Source: Turicibacter bilis (GTDB taxonomy: Bacteria > Bacillota_I > Bacilli_A > MOL361 > Turicibacteraceae). From it: a DNA stretch of 64,000 bases. The notes under the pieces were generated by a model. It had not been told where the DNA came from. It was given only the letters and a program-made list of their open reading frames with translations, and made no database searches. The stretch spans positions 558,001 to 622,000 of the forward strand of contig NZ_CP071249.1 of NCBI RefSeq assembly GCF_024499055.1, in the 5' to 3' direction. Positions 26,265 through 37,510 of this stretch are shown here, piece after piece (position 1 is the stretch's first letter; every line of letters begins with the position of its first letter). A program made the position numbers and the translations under genes.

Positions 26265-28691
26265 CTATTCCTCCATAAAGTCGTATGGCGTTATCCCTTC
26301 CAATTGTTCTTCATCCAAATAATCAAATGGAATATGGTGCTCTTTAAAGTAATCAGCAAATGGATTTTCTTTTGGCACTTGTTCCTTCTGAAGATCAAAA
26401 CGAAGTCTTAATGTCGTTTGACGTTCTTCGCCTTCATTTTTAACTCCTTTATCAAAGGCTAAATATTCACCAATGACAATCAATGATCTTTTAGCACGCG
26501 TAATTGCTGTATAAATGAGCTTTTTTTGAAGCATGACATGATAAGCATGCGTCATTGGTAAAATTACAATGGGATATTCTGATCCTTGTGATTTATGAAC
26601 TGAGACACAGTAAGCGTGTGTTAAGTTTTGAAGATCACCTTTTTTATAGGTCACTTCTTTCGTATCAAAACAAGCAATCAGCTTTTCTTCTTTATCATCA
26701 TTTTCATTTTTATAAGAAATACCAATGACTTCTCCTACATCACCATTCATCACTCCCGTTTCTGGTTGATTGGCTAACTGTAAGACTTTATCACCAATTC
26801 GAAAAATACGTTGACCAAACGTCATCTCACGCTTATTTTGTTCATCAGGTGGATTGAAAATTTCTTGTAACATGACATTTAAACTATCAATCCCACAATC
26901 ACCTCGATACATCGGAACTAGAATCTGAACCTCATTAGCCGTATACCCTTTGGAAATGGCATTTTCAACAATTTGCTTTAAATAAACAGGAATCTGTTGG
27001 TGTGTCGCTTCAACATATAAACGGTCAGGCTTTTTCACTCGTAAATCATCTGGAAGATGATTATTTTTCACCGCATGAGCTAAGGAAATAATGGATGAGT
27101 CTTGTGCCTGACGATGAACGGTTAATAATCTCGTTAGGGGAATAGCCCCACTTTCAATTAAATCTTTCAATACCTGTCCCGGCCCAACCGACGGTAACTG
27201 ATTATCATCACCAACTAAAATAACTTGTGCGCCAGTTTTGATACTTTGAAAAAGCTGAAAAGCAAGTAGGGTATCAAGCATTGAACTTTCATCAATGATA
27301 ATTAAGTCATAGTCAAGCTGAGAAAACTCATCATGCTGAAAAACACCATCTACGCCATAACCAAGTAAACGATGGATGGTTGAGGCCTTAAGTCCTGTCG
27401 TTTCTGTCATTCGTTTGGCAGCACGCCCAGTGGGGGCAGCTAAAGCAATTGGAAATGGCTTTTCAGAAGTAGCATATTTAGTGGGATCAAGTGAAAGGTG
27501 ATGAAGTAAGCCGTAAGCTTTTAAAATCCCTTGAACAACGGTCGTTTTACCTGTTCCTGGTCCACCTGTAATGATACTAACTGGCTGTTTTAACGCCATT
27601 TTAATAGCCTCTTCTTGCTCAGGAGAATAAGTGATCGCCATTTCGTCCTTTAATTCGCTAATCGTATTTAAGACTTGCTCATCTTCTGCTTGAACTTCGG
27701 TTTGAAGCCTCATGATTGATTCAGCAATGCCCTTTTCACTATTCACAAGAAGCGGAATAAATAGAAAATCTCCTTCAATATAGATCTTTTTCTTTTGAAT
27801 TAACGCTTGGATTTGACCTTCAATTTGAGCTAAGTCCAATAATTGATTCGACTTTTGATTTAAATATTGTAGAGCACTTTGAAGAAGCTGTTTATGATAC
27901 ACATACGTATGACCTTTTTGAATCGCAATTTGATCGATGACATAAAGTAAAGCTGCACGAATGCGTCTTGGGTCATCACTTGCAACCCCTAATCGTTTTG
28001 CCAGTTCATCAGCTTTAATAAAACCGATTCCCTCAATATCATCAATTAAACGATAAGGATTCTCTTGAATAATCTCAAGGGCCTGATACTGATATTTTTT
28101 AAAAATCTTCATGACTAATCGAGGGCTTAAATCGTAACCGTAAAGTGGTGCTAAAATTTGTTCCGTCCCTTGTTGATCAACTAACGTTGCATATAATTTA
28201 TCGGCTAACTTCTTAGAAAGTTTCGGCACCTCATCTAACGCTTGACGATTTCTTAAAATGACATCAATCGCATTTTCTCCTAATGTCTCTACAATCTTTT
28301 CAGCTGTTTTTTGTCCAATTCCCTCAAAGATATCGCTACTCAAATAATGAACAAGTGACGATTTCCCACGAACCGTGACACTGTCATATGACGTCGCTTG
28401 AAATTGCCACCCGTATTTTGGATGTTGCGTCAAACTTCCATTAAAACGATACGTTTTATGAGACACTAATTTAGGAAAATAACCTGATACTGTAATTTTA
28501 TGATGTTCTTCTTTATCATTTAACCCTAACGTATCAATCACTTTCTCATCCACGGATTTATATGCCAATTTTAGTTGTTCTTCGTTGCATTGGTACTCAG
28601 TCACTAAAACAGTTCCAATAGAGAAGCCATTGTCCTCATTAAAAAATATAGAATCTAAAAATATCCCTTGAATATAGTTGGCTTCTCCCAT
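26265..28691 (-). CDS. recD2: ATP-dependent DNA helicase RecD2
   Basis: RecD2 is a 5'-3' SF1B helicase for DNA repair that works without RecBC. A long N-terminal domain includes IFEGIGQKTAEKIVE and a helix-hairpin-helix (YRLIDDIEGIGFIKADELAKRLG). Walker A GGPGTGKTTVVQG is at about residue 377 and motif II is IIIDESSML. ILVGDDNQLPSVGPGQVLKD is motif III. The end has VSVHKSQGSEYPIV and YTAITRAKRSL. The ATG at 28691 is 6 bp downstream of the AGAGGATG element; an ATG nine bases upstream overlaps that site. 808 residues. Placed near alaS as in Bacillus subtilis (yrrC). Confidence 0.95.
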   Translation of the reverse strand: MGEANYIQGIFLDSIFFNEDNGFSIGTVLVTEYQCNEEQLKLAYKSVDEKVIDTLGLNDKEEHHKITVSGYFPKLVSHKTYRFNGSLTQHPKYGWQFQATSYDSVTVRGKSSLVHYLSSDIFEGIGQKTAEKIVETLGENAIDVILRNRQALDEVPKLSKKLADKLYATLVDQQGTEQILAPLYGYDLSPRLVMKIFKKYQYQALEIIQENPYRLIDDIEGIGFIKADELAKRLGVASDDPRRIRAALLYVIDQIAIQKGHTYVYHKQLLQSALQYLNQKSNQLLDLAQIEGQIQALIQKKKIYIEGDFLFIPLLVNSEKGIAESIMRLQTEVQAEDEQVLNTISELKDEMAITYSPEQEEAIKMALKQPVSIITGGPGTGKTTVVQGILKAYGLLHHLSLDPTKYATSEKPFPIALAAPTGRAAKRMTETTGLKASTIHRLLGYGVDGVFQHDEFSQLDYDLIIIDESSMLDTLLAFQLFQSIKTGAQVILVGDDNQLPSVGPGQVLKDLIESGAIPLTRLLTVHRQAQDSSIISLAHAVKNNHLPDDLRVKKPDRLYVEATHQQIPVYLKQIVENAISKGYTANEVQILVPMYRGDCGIDSLNVMLQEIFNPPDEQNKREMTFGQRIFRIGDKVLQLANQPETGVMNGDVGEVIGISYKNENDDKEEKLIACFDTKEVTYKKGDLQNLTHAYCVSVHKSQGSEYPIVILPMTHAYHVMLQKKLIYTAITRAKRSLIVIGEYLAFDKGVKNEGEERQTTLRLRFDLQKEQVPKENPFADYFKEHHIPFDYLDEEQLEGITPYDFMEE

Positions 28692-28706
28692 TAAATTCAT
28701 CCTCTC

Positions 28707-29840
<1,134 letters not shown>

Positions 29841-30008
29841 TTATTGAACCTCCAATATTCTTATATATATATCTTTATCGTCTAACAGACGGCATCATTT
29901 TCAAGCAAGTTTACTATAGTATCGTGCATGGACATGATGTTCTATTCTTTATTATAAGCAAAAACGACTGGATAAGCAATGCTTGACGATTTTCGACCAC
30001 TTTTAATC

Positions 30009-30040
30009 AAAAAAAAGACAGTTTAAACTGTCTTTTTTTT
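30009..30040. terminator. Bidirectional terminator after nupQ
   Basis: This is a perfect 32-nt palindrome AAAAAAAAGACAGTTT and its complement, overlapping the nupQ stop codon, with long A and T runs. Confidence 0.9.
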
Positions 30041-30989
30041 AACGTTTTCCTTTATCGTATGGCTCACCCGCTGCTTTTGGTCCAACAATGTTGCGACTAA
30101 AAATCATTAAGGCAACAAGTGTCATCACATATGGTAACGCATTATAGAATTCCATTGGAATTTCAAGTGATTTTAATGTATCGTTAATTAAAGCTAATTG
30201 TCCTAATGTCTTCATAAATCCGAAGAAGAATGAAGCAAATAAAACTGACCATGGATTCCATTTACCGAAGATTAAAGCGGCTAATGCTAAGAATCCAAGA
30301 CCGGCTACTGATCCATTAAACTCATTCGATGTCGTAACAATAATAATTGCTCCTCCAAGACCGGCTAAGAATCCTGAAGCTAATACACCAATGTAACGCA
30401 TTTTATAAACATTGATTCCCATTGAATCGGCTGCTTGAGGATGCTCCCCACAAGCACGTAAACGTAAACCAAATGATGTTTTAAAAACAATATACCATGT
30501 TAAGATAACTAATCCTAAAACGATGAATGTTGTTAAATACATTTTACTAAAGAATAATGGCCCAATGACAGGAATATTAGATAAAACTGGCGCATCAAAG
30601 CGAGAAACACCTTTAACGATACTAATATTTTGTGATCCTGTTAACGTACGAGCTAAGAAGATCGTTACAGCAGGTGCTAATAAGTTAATGGCTGTCCCTG
30701 AAATAACTTGATCGGCCTTTAAATTAATACTTGCATAGGCATGAAGTAATGAGAAGGCACAACCGGCCACTCCTCCTAATAAAATTCCGATCCAAATAAT
30801 CGAATCATTTCCAGCATAAAATTGATTAATAAATAAGGCTGTTGTAAAGCTTCCGACAATCATTAATCCTTCAAGACCAATGTTGACAACCCCACTACGC
30901 TCACTAAATAAACCACCTAATGCCGTCACTAACATAGGTGCTGTGAAGGCTAAGGCATAAGGCATCATTGAAACAATAAAATCCCACAT
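30039..30989 (-). CDS. nupQ: Nucleoside ABC transporter permease NupQ-like
   Basis: This is an inner-membrane permease of the BMP-dependent nucleoside importer, 316 residues with about eight membrane segments. Characteristic stretches are LGGLFSERSGVVNIGLEGLMIVGSF (about 25-49) and LRLRACGEHPQAADSMGINVYKMRYIGVL, the coupling loop. Its ATG overlaps the nupP stop as TAATG. Family members carry guanosine and other nucleosides (Bacillus nupNOPQ); exact substrates are inferred. It is the last gene of the operon. Confidence 0.9.
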   Translation of the reverse strand: MWDFIVSMMPYALAFTAPMLVTALGGLFSERSGVVNIGLEGLMIVGSFTTALFINQFYAGNDSIIWIGILLGGVAGCAFSLLHAYASINLKADQVISGTAINLLAPAVTIFLARTLTGSQNISIVKGVSRFDAPVLSNIPVIGPLFFSKMYLTTFIVLGLVILTWYIVFKTSFGLRLRACGEHPQAADSMGINVYKMRYIGVLASGFLAGLGGAIIIVTTSNEFNGSVAGLGFLALAALIFGKWNPWSVLFASFFFGFMKTLGQLALINDTLKSLEIPMEFYNALPYVMTLVALMIFSRNIVGPKAAGEPYDKGKR

Positions 30990-32086
30990 TATTTCGCACC
31001 TCCATCTTTTTTCTTAGGAGCTACTTTTTTAAAGAAGCTTTGGATTAATAAAGCAATTGCTGAGAAGTAAATAATTGTTGAAATAATAATATCAATTAAT
31101 TCACTTGGGATATTTGACATAGCTTGCATGAATGCTCCCCCAACCTTCATAAATCCAAATAACGCTGCTGATAAGAACACTCCGATTGGTGTATTTAAAC
31201 CAAGTAATGCAACGGCAATTCCATCAAAACCTTGTGCTGGTAAAACCCCAACCTTAATATGGTTTGTATATCCTACATAGAATGTTGCCCCTGCAAGACC
31301 TGCTAATACACCGGCAATAATCATTGAAAGAATAATATTACGTGTTACTTTCATCCCTGCATATTGAGCGGCATCTTGATTATATCCAACGGCTTTTAGC
31401 TCATAACCAAATGTTGTTTTCTCTAAAATAAACCAAACAATAAAACATGCAATAATGGCAAGGATTAACCCTAAGTTAACCGCTGACCCACTAAAGAATG
31501 AAGTCATCCATTCTGTTTTTAATGACGCCGTTTCTAAAATAGTCGCTGACTCAGTTGAATACTTACCAGGAATTAATACTTTAACCGCGTATTGTACACC
31601 CCAAAGCGCAATATAGTTCATCATGATTGAAGTAACAACCTCATGAATTTTAAACTTTGCTTTTAAAAGACCTGGAACAATCGCCCAAACCCCACCAGCA
31701 ATCATCGCACCAATCACCGCGACCGGTAAGTGAATAAAACGTGGTAAATCAAGAGTTGCCCCTAAATAGACCGCCATAAATCCACCGACTAACATTTGAC
31801 CTGTGACCCCGATATTAAATAATCCTGTTCTAAAGGCAAATGCTACAGAAAGACCTGTTAAAACCAATGGTGTCATTTGTAATAGCCCATTACCAAATTG
31901 TTTAAAGTTTCCTGATAAAATCCCTTTAAATCCACCTTGGAATAAATAAGTGAATCCTTCAACTGGATTATATCCTAATAGGAATAAAACAACAAATCCA
32001 ACCATAAATCCAAGAACTACTGAAGCAAAAGGTGATAATTTCTTTTGAACAGCATCATCTGATAAATTAAACTTAAATTTCTTCAT
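30989..32086 (-). CDS. nupP: Nucleoside ABC transporter permease NupP-like
   Basis: This is the second permease, 365 residues. It opens with a cytosolic stretch (KKFKFNLSDDAVQKKL) and has roughly nine to ten hydrophobic segments. GLSVAFAFRTGLFNIGVTGQMLVGG is the family signature, and YELKAVGYNQDAAQYAGMKVTRNI is the coupling loop that docks on the ATPase. The start overlaps the nupO stop codon as TAATG. The pairing with NupQ gives a heterodimeric channel. Confidence 0.9.
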   Translation of the reverse strand: MKKFKFNLSDDAVQKKLSPFASVVLGFMVGFVVLFLLGYNPVEGFTYLFQGGFKGILSGNFKQFGNGLLQMTPLVLTGLSVAFAFRTGLFNIGVTGQMLVGGFMAVYLGATLDLPRFIHLPVAVIGAMIAGGVWAIVPGLLKAKFKIHEVVTSIMMNYIALWGVQYAVKVLIPGKYSTESATILETASLKTEWMTSFFSGSAVNLGLILAIIACFIVWFILEKTTFGYELKAVGYNQDAAQYAGMKVTRNIILSMIIAGVLAGLAGATFYVGYTNHIKVGVLPAQGFDGIAVALLGLNTPIGVFLSAALFGFMKVGGAFMQAMSNIPSELIDIIISTIIYFSAIALLIQSFFKKVAPKKKDGGAK

Positions 32087-33615
32087 TACTGCTCACCTCT
32101 TTCGCGACCGGCACCAGCCATTAACAATCCAATTTCTTGTTCATTCGTTTTAGCTGTTTCAAGGATTCCAACAATCTCTCCTTCATAAATAACAGCAATA
32201 CGGTCTGAAACATTTAAAATCTCATCTAATTCTAAGGAAATTAATAAGACTCCACGACCTTTATCGCGTTCTGCAATTAATTCACGATGAACATATTCAA
32301 TCGCACCAACATCAAGTCCACGTGTTGGTTGAGCAGCAATTAATAATTTTGGTGAACGAACAACTTCACGACCGATAATCGCCTTTTGTTGATTACCACC
32401 AGACATACTACGTGTTGTAGTGATACTTCCTTGACCACTGCGAACATCAAAACGTTCGATTAATGTTTCTGATTGCTCACGAATCGCCTTACGGTTTAAA
32501 ACTCCACCTTTACTGAATGGTTGTTGATAGTATGTTTGTAAAATGAAGTTATCTTCTAATGAATACTCTAAGACTAATCCATGTTTATGACGATCTTCTG
32601 GAATATGACCGATTCCTGCTTCTGTACGCTGACGAACTGACATTTTACTAATATCTTTACCATTTAATTTAACTACTCCGCTATCTGCTGGTTTTAATCC
32701 TGTAATAGCTTCAATTAATTCGGTTTGCCCATTTCCTTCAATTCCAGCAACCCCTAAGATTTCACCTTCACGCAATGTTAATGATAAATTCTTAAGCGCC
32801 TCAACACCGCGAGCATTTTTCACACATAAATTTTCAACTTCAAGAATTGGAGCCCCTACTTTAGCTTCTTCTTTGTCTAATTTAAATGTAACTTTACGTC
32901 CAACCATTAAATCAGCTAAATCTTGTTCTGATACTTCATCAACGACAACCGTTCCAATTCCCTTACCTTTACGGATAATCGTACAATGTTTAGCAACAGC
33001 TTTAATTTCTTTTAATTTATGGGTGATAATAATGATTGATTTTCCTTCAGCTGTTAATTGCTTCATGATTTGCATTAAATGCTCAATTTCTTGAGGTGTT
33101 AAAACAGCTGTTGGCTCATCGAAAATTAAAATTTCAGCATCACGATATAACATTTTTAAGATTTCAACACGTTGCTGCATCCCAACTGAGATATCCTCAA
33201 TTTTCGCATATGGATCAACGTGCAGGTTGTAACGATCTGATAATTCAGCGACGCGTTTTGCGGCCTTTTTAATATCAACGCGACCTCCAAATAGTTTGGG
33301 TTCACTTCCTAAAATGATATTTTCAGTAACAGTAAAGTTGTGAACTAATTTAAAGTGTTGGTGCACCATCCCAATTCCAAGTTCCGTTGCAACGTTCGGA
33401 TCGGTAATTTTCACTTCTTTCCCGCGAACCTTGATGCATCCACCATCTGGTTTATAAAGCCCGAATAATACACTCATTAACGTCGACTTTCCAGCACCAT
33501 TTTCTCCTAAAAGGGCATGAATTTCTCCTGGCTCGACTTGCAACGTAATATTATCGTTGGCTTTAATCCCTGGAAACTCTTTTGTAATATTGAGCATCTC
33601 AATAACGTATTCCAT
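32086..33615 (-). CDS. nupO: Nucleoside ABC transporter ATPase NupO-like (tandem ATPase domains)
   Basis: A single 509-residue chain carries two ABC modules, as in ribose/nucleoside-type importers. Module one has Walker A LLGENGAGKSTL (about 35-46), ISVGMQQRVEIL and ILIFDEPTAVLT. Module two has a degenerate P-loop GIEGNGQTELIEA, SMSGGNQQKAIIGRE and LIAAQPTRGLDVGA. The second Walker A lacks the lysine, which is normal for the family. The ATG at 33615 follows AAGGGG. It is separated from bmp1 by a terminator and has its own promoter. Confidence 0.93.
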   Translation of the reverse strand: MEYVIEMLNITKEFPGIKANDNITLQVEPGEIHALLGENGAGKSTLMSVLFGLYKPDGGCIKVRGKEVKITDPNVATELGIGMVHQHFKLVHNFTVTENIILGSEPKLFGGRVDIKKAAKRVAELSDRYNLHVDPYAKIEDISVGMQQRVEILKMLYRDAEILIFDEPTAVLTPQEIEHLMQIMKQLTAEGKSIIIITHKLKEIKAVAKHCTIIRKGKGIGTVVVDEVSEQDLADLMVGRKVTFKLDKEEAKVGAPILEVENLCVKNARGVEALKNLSLTLREGEILGVAGIEGNGQTELIEAITGLKPADSGVVKLNGKDISKMSVRQRTEAGIGHIPEDRHKHGLVLEYSLEDNFILQTYYQQPFSKGGVLNRKAIREQSETLIERFDVRSGQGSITTTRSMSGGNQQKAIIGREVVRSPKLLIAAQPTRGLDVGAIEYVHRELIAERDKGRGVLLISLELDEILNVSDRIAVIYEGEIVGILETAKTNEQEIGLLMAGAGRERGEQ

Positions 33616-33765
33616 AGCGTTACCCCTTTCTACAATTAGTGTAATGTCCTCTGTACCTTTTTTGATTCTTCATTTAATTTCGGGATTTTCGAATCGTTTT
33701 GCTGTTAGAGTTTAATAATTTTTAGAACTATAGACGACTTTTCAAACTAGTGCCTATTCCTATCT

Positions 33766-33795
33766 ATTATAGGATATTCCGAGCTCCATAATCAA
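33766..33795 (-). promoter_or_regulatory. Promoter of nupO-nupP-nupQ
   Basis: TTGATT (33790-33795) and a perfect TATAAT (33766-33771) are 18 bp apart. The leader of about 145 nt to the nupO start shows no riboswitch that I recognise, and the rest of 33616-33864 holds no gene. Confidence 0.55.
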
Positions 33796-33864
33796 CAAAA
33801 AATATCGAAATTTGTAAAAAGTTATGTAATTTATGAATATTCTTTCAAAAATCATTACTTTTTC

Positions 33865-33901
33865 ATAAAAAAAAGTACACGAACATGAGTCCGCGTACTT
33901 T
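33865..33901 (-). terminator. Terminator of bmp1
   Basis: An AAAGTAC/GTACTTT outer stem with an inner CGGAC/GTTCG helix and a seven-U run lies 20 bp after the bmp1 stop codon. It separates the binding-protein gene from the transporter genes, so the two can be expressed at different levels. Confidence 0.88.
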
Positions 33902-33920
33902 CATCCTCTTTAATCAATGA

Positions 33921-35048
33921 TTAGTTCCCTGATAAATTAAGATGACTTGCATCAAATCCTAAGTCTTCTAACATTGCTGTCACTTCATCTAATTCAGTTG
34001 GAACTACAATTGTTCCATTTTTAATTAATTCGAATGCTTCATCAGCTGCTTGTTGTGTCGCTTCAGATAAGTTTGGATTTTCAGCTGGTAATCCTACTCC
34101 ATCATTTTTAGCATCCATTGTGATCACTTGCCCACCAGTAAATGTTCCATTTACTAATTCATCAATTTTGTCATATGCTGCATTATCGATACGTTTAATC
34201 GCTGATGTTAAAATAACTGAACTTCCATCAGAAATGATTCCATCTTCATATTGGTCAACGTCTACACCGATGACGTAAACATCATCTCCAGCTTCAGCGC
34301 GTTGTTTTGCCTCAGCAATAACACCGTTTCCAACTCCACCTGCTGCAACAAAGACAACATCAATACCTTTATCATACATTCCACCAGCTTGAGCTTGTCC
34401 ACCTGCTACATCATTGAATGTCCCATTATATAAATAGTCTGCCACTTCAACATTTGTTCCTAAATTTGCATTAGCATATGCAACCCCTGTTACAAATCCG
34501 TATCCGAATTTTTGCACGGCTGGAATAACCATTCCACCGATGAATCCAACTTTACCTGTTTTTGTTTCAAGAGCTGCCGCAATTCCTGCTAAGAATCCAG
34601 CTTCTTGCTCAGCAAAGTAAATTGCAACTGAATTTTCAGCTACTCCACCTTCAGGTTCTCCATCAAGAATCACAAATTTTGTTTCTGGATTTTCTCCTTG
34701 TAATTTTCCAATCGCTTCTTCAAATTTAAATCCTGGTGCAATAATCATTTCATTTCCTGCTGTTAATAAGTTACTAGCAGCTTCTAAATAATCTTGAGTT
34801 GCTTCTCCACCTGGTTGGATGTATTGAGCTACAATTGACCCTTTTTCTGATTCGTAACGTTTAATCCCTTCCCAAGTTCCTTGGTTAAATGACTTATCAT
34901 CAATTGTTCCTGAATCTGTCATCATTCCGACTTTAATTTTGGCTTCTCCGTTTGTTGTTGTTCCTTTGTCACCCTCACCTGTTCCACAAGCTACTAATCC
35001 TAAACTTGCAGCTAAGGCAATCGTTAACATTGAAAATTTCTTTTTCAT
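33921..35048 (-). CDS. BMP/PnrA-type nucleoside-binding lipoprotein (copy 1)
   Basis: This surface lipoprotein should deliver nucleosides to NupOPQ. The signal peptide KKKFSMLTIALAASLGLVAC ends in a lipobox with the lipidated Cys at residue 21. The mature protein has the BMP stretch VGMMTDSGTIDDKSFNQGTW (about 41-60). EEAIGKLQ, AIYFAEQEAGFLAGIAAALE, VGFIGGM and VIGVDVDQYEDG follow. 375 residues. Leader and first codons are nearly the same as in the divergent copy at 36249. It belongs by position with the transporter genes downstream (Bacillus NupN equivalent). Confidence 0.93.
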   Translation of the reverse strand: MKKKFSMLTIALAASLGLVACGTGEGDKGTTTNGEAKIKVGMMTDSGTIDDKSFNQGTWEGIKRYESEKGSIVAQYIQPGGEATQDYLEAASNLLTAGNEMIIAPGFKFEEAIGKLQGENPETKFVILDGEPEGGVAENSVAIYFAEQEAGFLAGIAAALETKTGKVGFIGGMVIPAVQKFGYGFVTGVAYANANLGTNVEVADYLYNGTFNDVAGGQAQAGGMYDKGIDVVFVAAGGVGNGVIAEAKQRAEAGDDVYVIGVDVDQYEDGIISDGSSVILTSAIKRIDNAAYDKIDELVNGTFTGGQVITMDAKNDGVGLPAENPNLSEATQQAADEAFELIKNGTIVVPTELDEVTAMLEDLGFDASHLNLSGN

Positions 35049-35082
35049 ATTTATATGGCCTCCTCATAATCAATACAGCAAT

Positions 35083-35111
35083 AGTGTAACAAATTTCATA
35101 AATTATGTAAA
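35083..35111 (-). promoter_or_regulatory. Promoter of bmp copy 1
   Basis: TTTACA (35106-35111) and TACACT (35083-35088) are spaced by 17 bp. The same TTTACA-17-TAnAnT/TAGAnT type precedes both other bmp genes. Confidence 0.6.
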
Positions 35112-36185
35112 TCTTTATTCGTCATTTTTTTACTTTTTTTCATATTTTTTTCTCATTTATTACTTTTTTCTGTATTAAATTACATTTTATACCTTATAGT
35201 AACTAAACTATAATTTTAACGCTGATCTAATTCCCTTTGATTTACCGTCATTCATATAAAATCGCCATCGTAGTTTCGTACTATCACTCCCTTTGATTTG
35301 CAACTCAATTGATCTTCAACTTTTGTCGATTAAAAAACTCAAATTCAAGCATTCCTACACTTTTATATTTTTCATTCGTGTTTCACCCAAATATAGTCAG
35401 AAAAAGCTTAATTTATTTGAACTTGATTTACAAGATAAGCTCTATACTAGAACTACTTTTTGCATTTTTTAAGTGTCTACATTGATTTTTTGAGCTCTAT
35501 TAAACAAAACTGTTGTTATCAACTCTTTTTCTACTTGAAAGAGATAGACTCTTTAAAAACGATATTCAATAACCATTGATATCAAACGATTCATCATCAA
35601 TAAGATGATCTAATATAGCTATTTTTTTCGACAACATTTTTATCCGCAACAAATAGCACCTAAGAAGTCATTTAAGTCTTTTAAACGTTTGTTTATTTCT
35701 TTTGATGAAAGCCCCTCTGTTGTTCAAATAGTTTGTGATCCACCCCTTAGCATCGTAAGTCAGATTGAGGCAATAACACTTTCCAATGAATATTTAATCT
35801 TTTAAGTAATCCCCTATTTTCATTTACACTCCATTATGACAATCCACTCATTTTTTTCAAGAAAGATAAGTGTCCAAGAAATGTTTTTATTCCTCCTGCT
35901 TATTCAATCACTTTTTCCCCTAAAATATTTGAGTCATAATGCTTTAATCATTTGACAAGTTATAGCTTAAAAGATGATTCCATTAAATAAAAACTGTGAT
36001 CCCTTCATAAAATTTCTGCTTTAGAATCGGTGAAATCGTTAGGACACGATAAATCAGAATTAGATTTTTATTCTTAGTTATCTAGCACTTTCAACGAATT
36101 AAAAACCATAAAAATACCATTAAAACCTATTTTTGTAATAAATTCGACAAAAACTGAGTTTTTTGAAAAAATTAAAAAAAAATAA
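35112..36185. other. 1.07-kb intergenic region without recognisable gene
   Basis: This AT-rich region lies between the divergent bmp copies. I see only short items: a direct repeat TCCCTTTGATTT near 35231 and 35289, a small ATCATC/GATGAT hairpin near 35595, and scattered short frames without ribosome binding sites. It is unusually long for this compact genome. Confidence 0.5.
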
Positions 36186-36214
36186 TTTACAAGCTAAAAT
36201 TATTTTGTTAGAAT
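36186..36214 (+). promoter_or_regulatory. Promoter of bmp copy 2
   Basis: TTTACA (36186-36191) and TAGAAT (36209-36214) are 17 bp apart, 35 bp before the bmp2 start. Confidence 0.65.
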
Positions 36215-36248
36215 GAAAATTCATCACAAATGAGGAGGCCATACAACG

Positions 36249-37352
36249 ATGAAAAATAAATTTTCAATGTTAACTATTGCTATCGCTGCAAGTTTAGGCT
36301 TAGTAGCGTGTGGAGGAACAACTGAATCAGCAGGAGACAACATTAAAATTGGGATGATGACGGATTCAGGAACAATTGATGATAAATCATTCAACCAAGC
36401 AACTTGGGAAGGAATCAAACGTTACGAATCAGAAAACGGGACAATCGTAGCTCAATACATTAAACCAATTGGAGAAACAACAGCTGATTATATGCAAGCA
36501 GCTGATGACTTAATTACAGCTGGAAATCAAATGATCATTGCCCCAGGATTCAAATTTGACGAAGCCATTACAAAATTACAAGAACAATACCCAGACATTA
36601 AATTTGTAATGATTGATGGACAACCAGAAGAGGTGGCTGAAAATACAATTGCTATTTATTTCGCTGAGCATGAAGCCGGATTCTTAGCAGGAATTACAGC
36701 AGCCTTAGAAACAAAAACTGGTAAAGTTGGATTCATCGGTGGAATGAAAAGTGAATCTATTGAAAAATTCGGATATGGTTATGTTGCTGGTGTAGCCTAT
36801 GCTAATAAACACTTCGGAACAAATGCTGAAGTGGTAGACTACTTATATAATGGAACATTTACAGATGTTGCTGGTGGACAGGCACAAGCAGGTAGTATGT
36901 ATGACAAAGGAATCGATATCATCTTCACAGCTGCTGGACGTGTAGGTAGTGGTGTTATTACAGAAGCAAAAACACGTGCTGAAGCTGGAGACAAAGTTTA
37001 CGTCATCGGTGTCGATGTTGATCAATATGAAGATGGAATCTACAACCAAGAAACTAATGAATCAGTCATCTTAACATCTGCACTTAAACGAGTGGATAAT
37101 GCCTCTTACACTAAAGTTGATGAATTTATCAACGGAACATTCACAGGTGGAGAAGTGATCACAATGACTGCTGAAGTTGATGGAGTTGGTTTACCAGAAA
37201 CAAACCCTAACTTAACAACTGAGACACAAGAAACAGTCAATGAATTATTAGCAAACATTAAAGCTGGAAACTTAGTTATTCCTTCAACCGAGGCCGATGT
37301 ACAATCTTTCTTAAGTGAGATGGGATACCAAGGAGCAAAAATTAACTTTTAA
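36249..37352 (+). CDS. BMP/PnrA-type nucleoside-binding lipoprotein (copy 2)
   Basis: This is a 367-residue lipoprotein, the closest paralogue of copy 1. The signal peptide KNKFSMLTIAIAASLGLVAC has the lipobox Cys at residue 21. The conserved core is IGMMTDSGTIDDKSFNQATW, with AIYFAEHEAGFLAGITAALE and VIGVDVDQYEDGI. Its leader TGAGGAGGCCATA and first 20 codons closely repeat copy 1. The genes are divergent, so the duplication also inverted. It is a plus-strand monocistronic unit with its own promoter and terminator. A differing ligand pocket is possible but cannot be judged here. Confidence 0.92.
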   Translation: MKNKFSMLTIAIAASLGLVACGGTTESAGDNIKIGMMTDSGTIDDKSFNQATWEGIKRYESENGTIVAQYIKPIGETTADYMQAADDLITAGNQMIIAPGFKFDEAITKLQEQYPDIKFVMIDGQPEEVAENTIAIYFAEHEAGFLAGITAALETKTGKVGFIGGMKSESIEKFGYGYVAGVAYANKHFGTNAEVVDYLYNGTFTDVAGGQAQAGSMYDKGIDIIFTAAGRVGSGVITEAKTRAEAGDKVYVIGVDVDQYEDGIYNQETNESVILTSALKRVDNASYTKVDEFINGTFTGGEVITMTAEVDGVGLPETNPNLTTETQETVNELLANIKAGNLVIPSTEADVQSFLSEMGYQGAKINF

Positions 37353-37362
37353 TTATTAATTA

Positions 37363-37399
37363 AAAAGAGTCGTCTTTAACACTAAGACGACTCTTTTTT
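37363..37399 (+). terminator. Terminator of bmp copy 2
   Basis: A perfect 14-bp stem (37363-37376 with 37385-37398) with an 8-nt loop and a six-T run follows the stop codon by 10 bp. Confidence 0.93.
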
Positions 37400-37510
37400 G
37401 TATTGAAATCTAATCCCGATCATAGTTCTCTTGTCAAAAGATTTCATACAACGTTCCTTTTATCTCTATGAATAAAAATTATCGCTAGATTTTGTACAAG
37501 CCCTGGATTA

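Noticed and set aside
30009-30040. Possible insertion-sequence end or repeat family (perfect palindrome)
   Set aside because: It overlaps the nupQ stop with A and T runs, so it is an ordinary bidirectional terminator, like others here.
33616-33765. Purine or other riboswitch before the nucleoside transporter
   Set aside because: The conserved cores of purine-type riboswitches are not present in the leader.
35614-35808. Open plus-strand frame of about 64 codons (contains IAPKKSFKSFKRLF) between the bmp copies
   Set aside because: It has no start codon, no ribosome binding site and no recognisable motif; probably chance.
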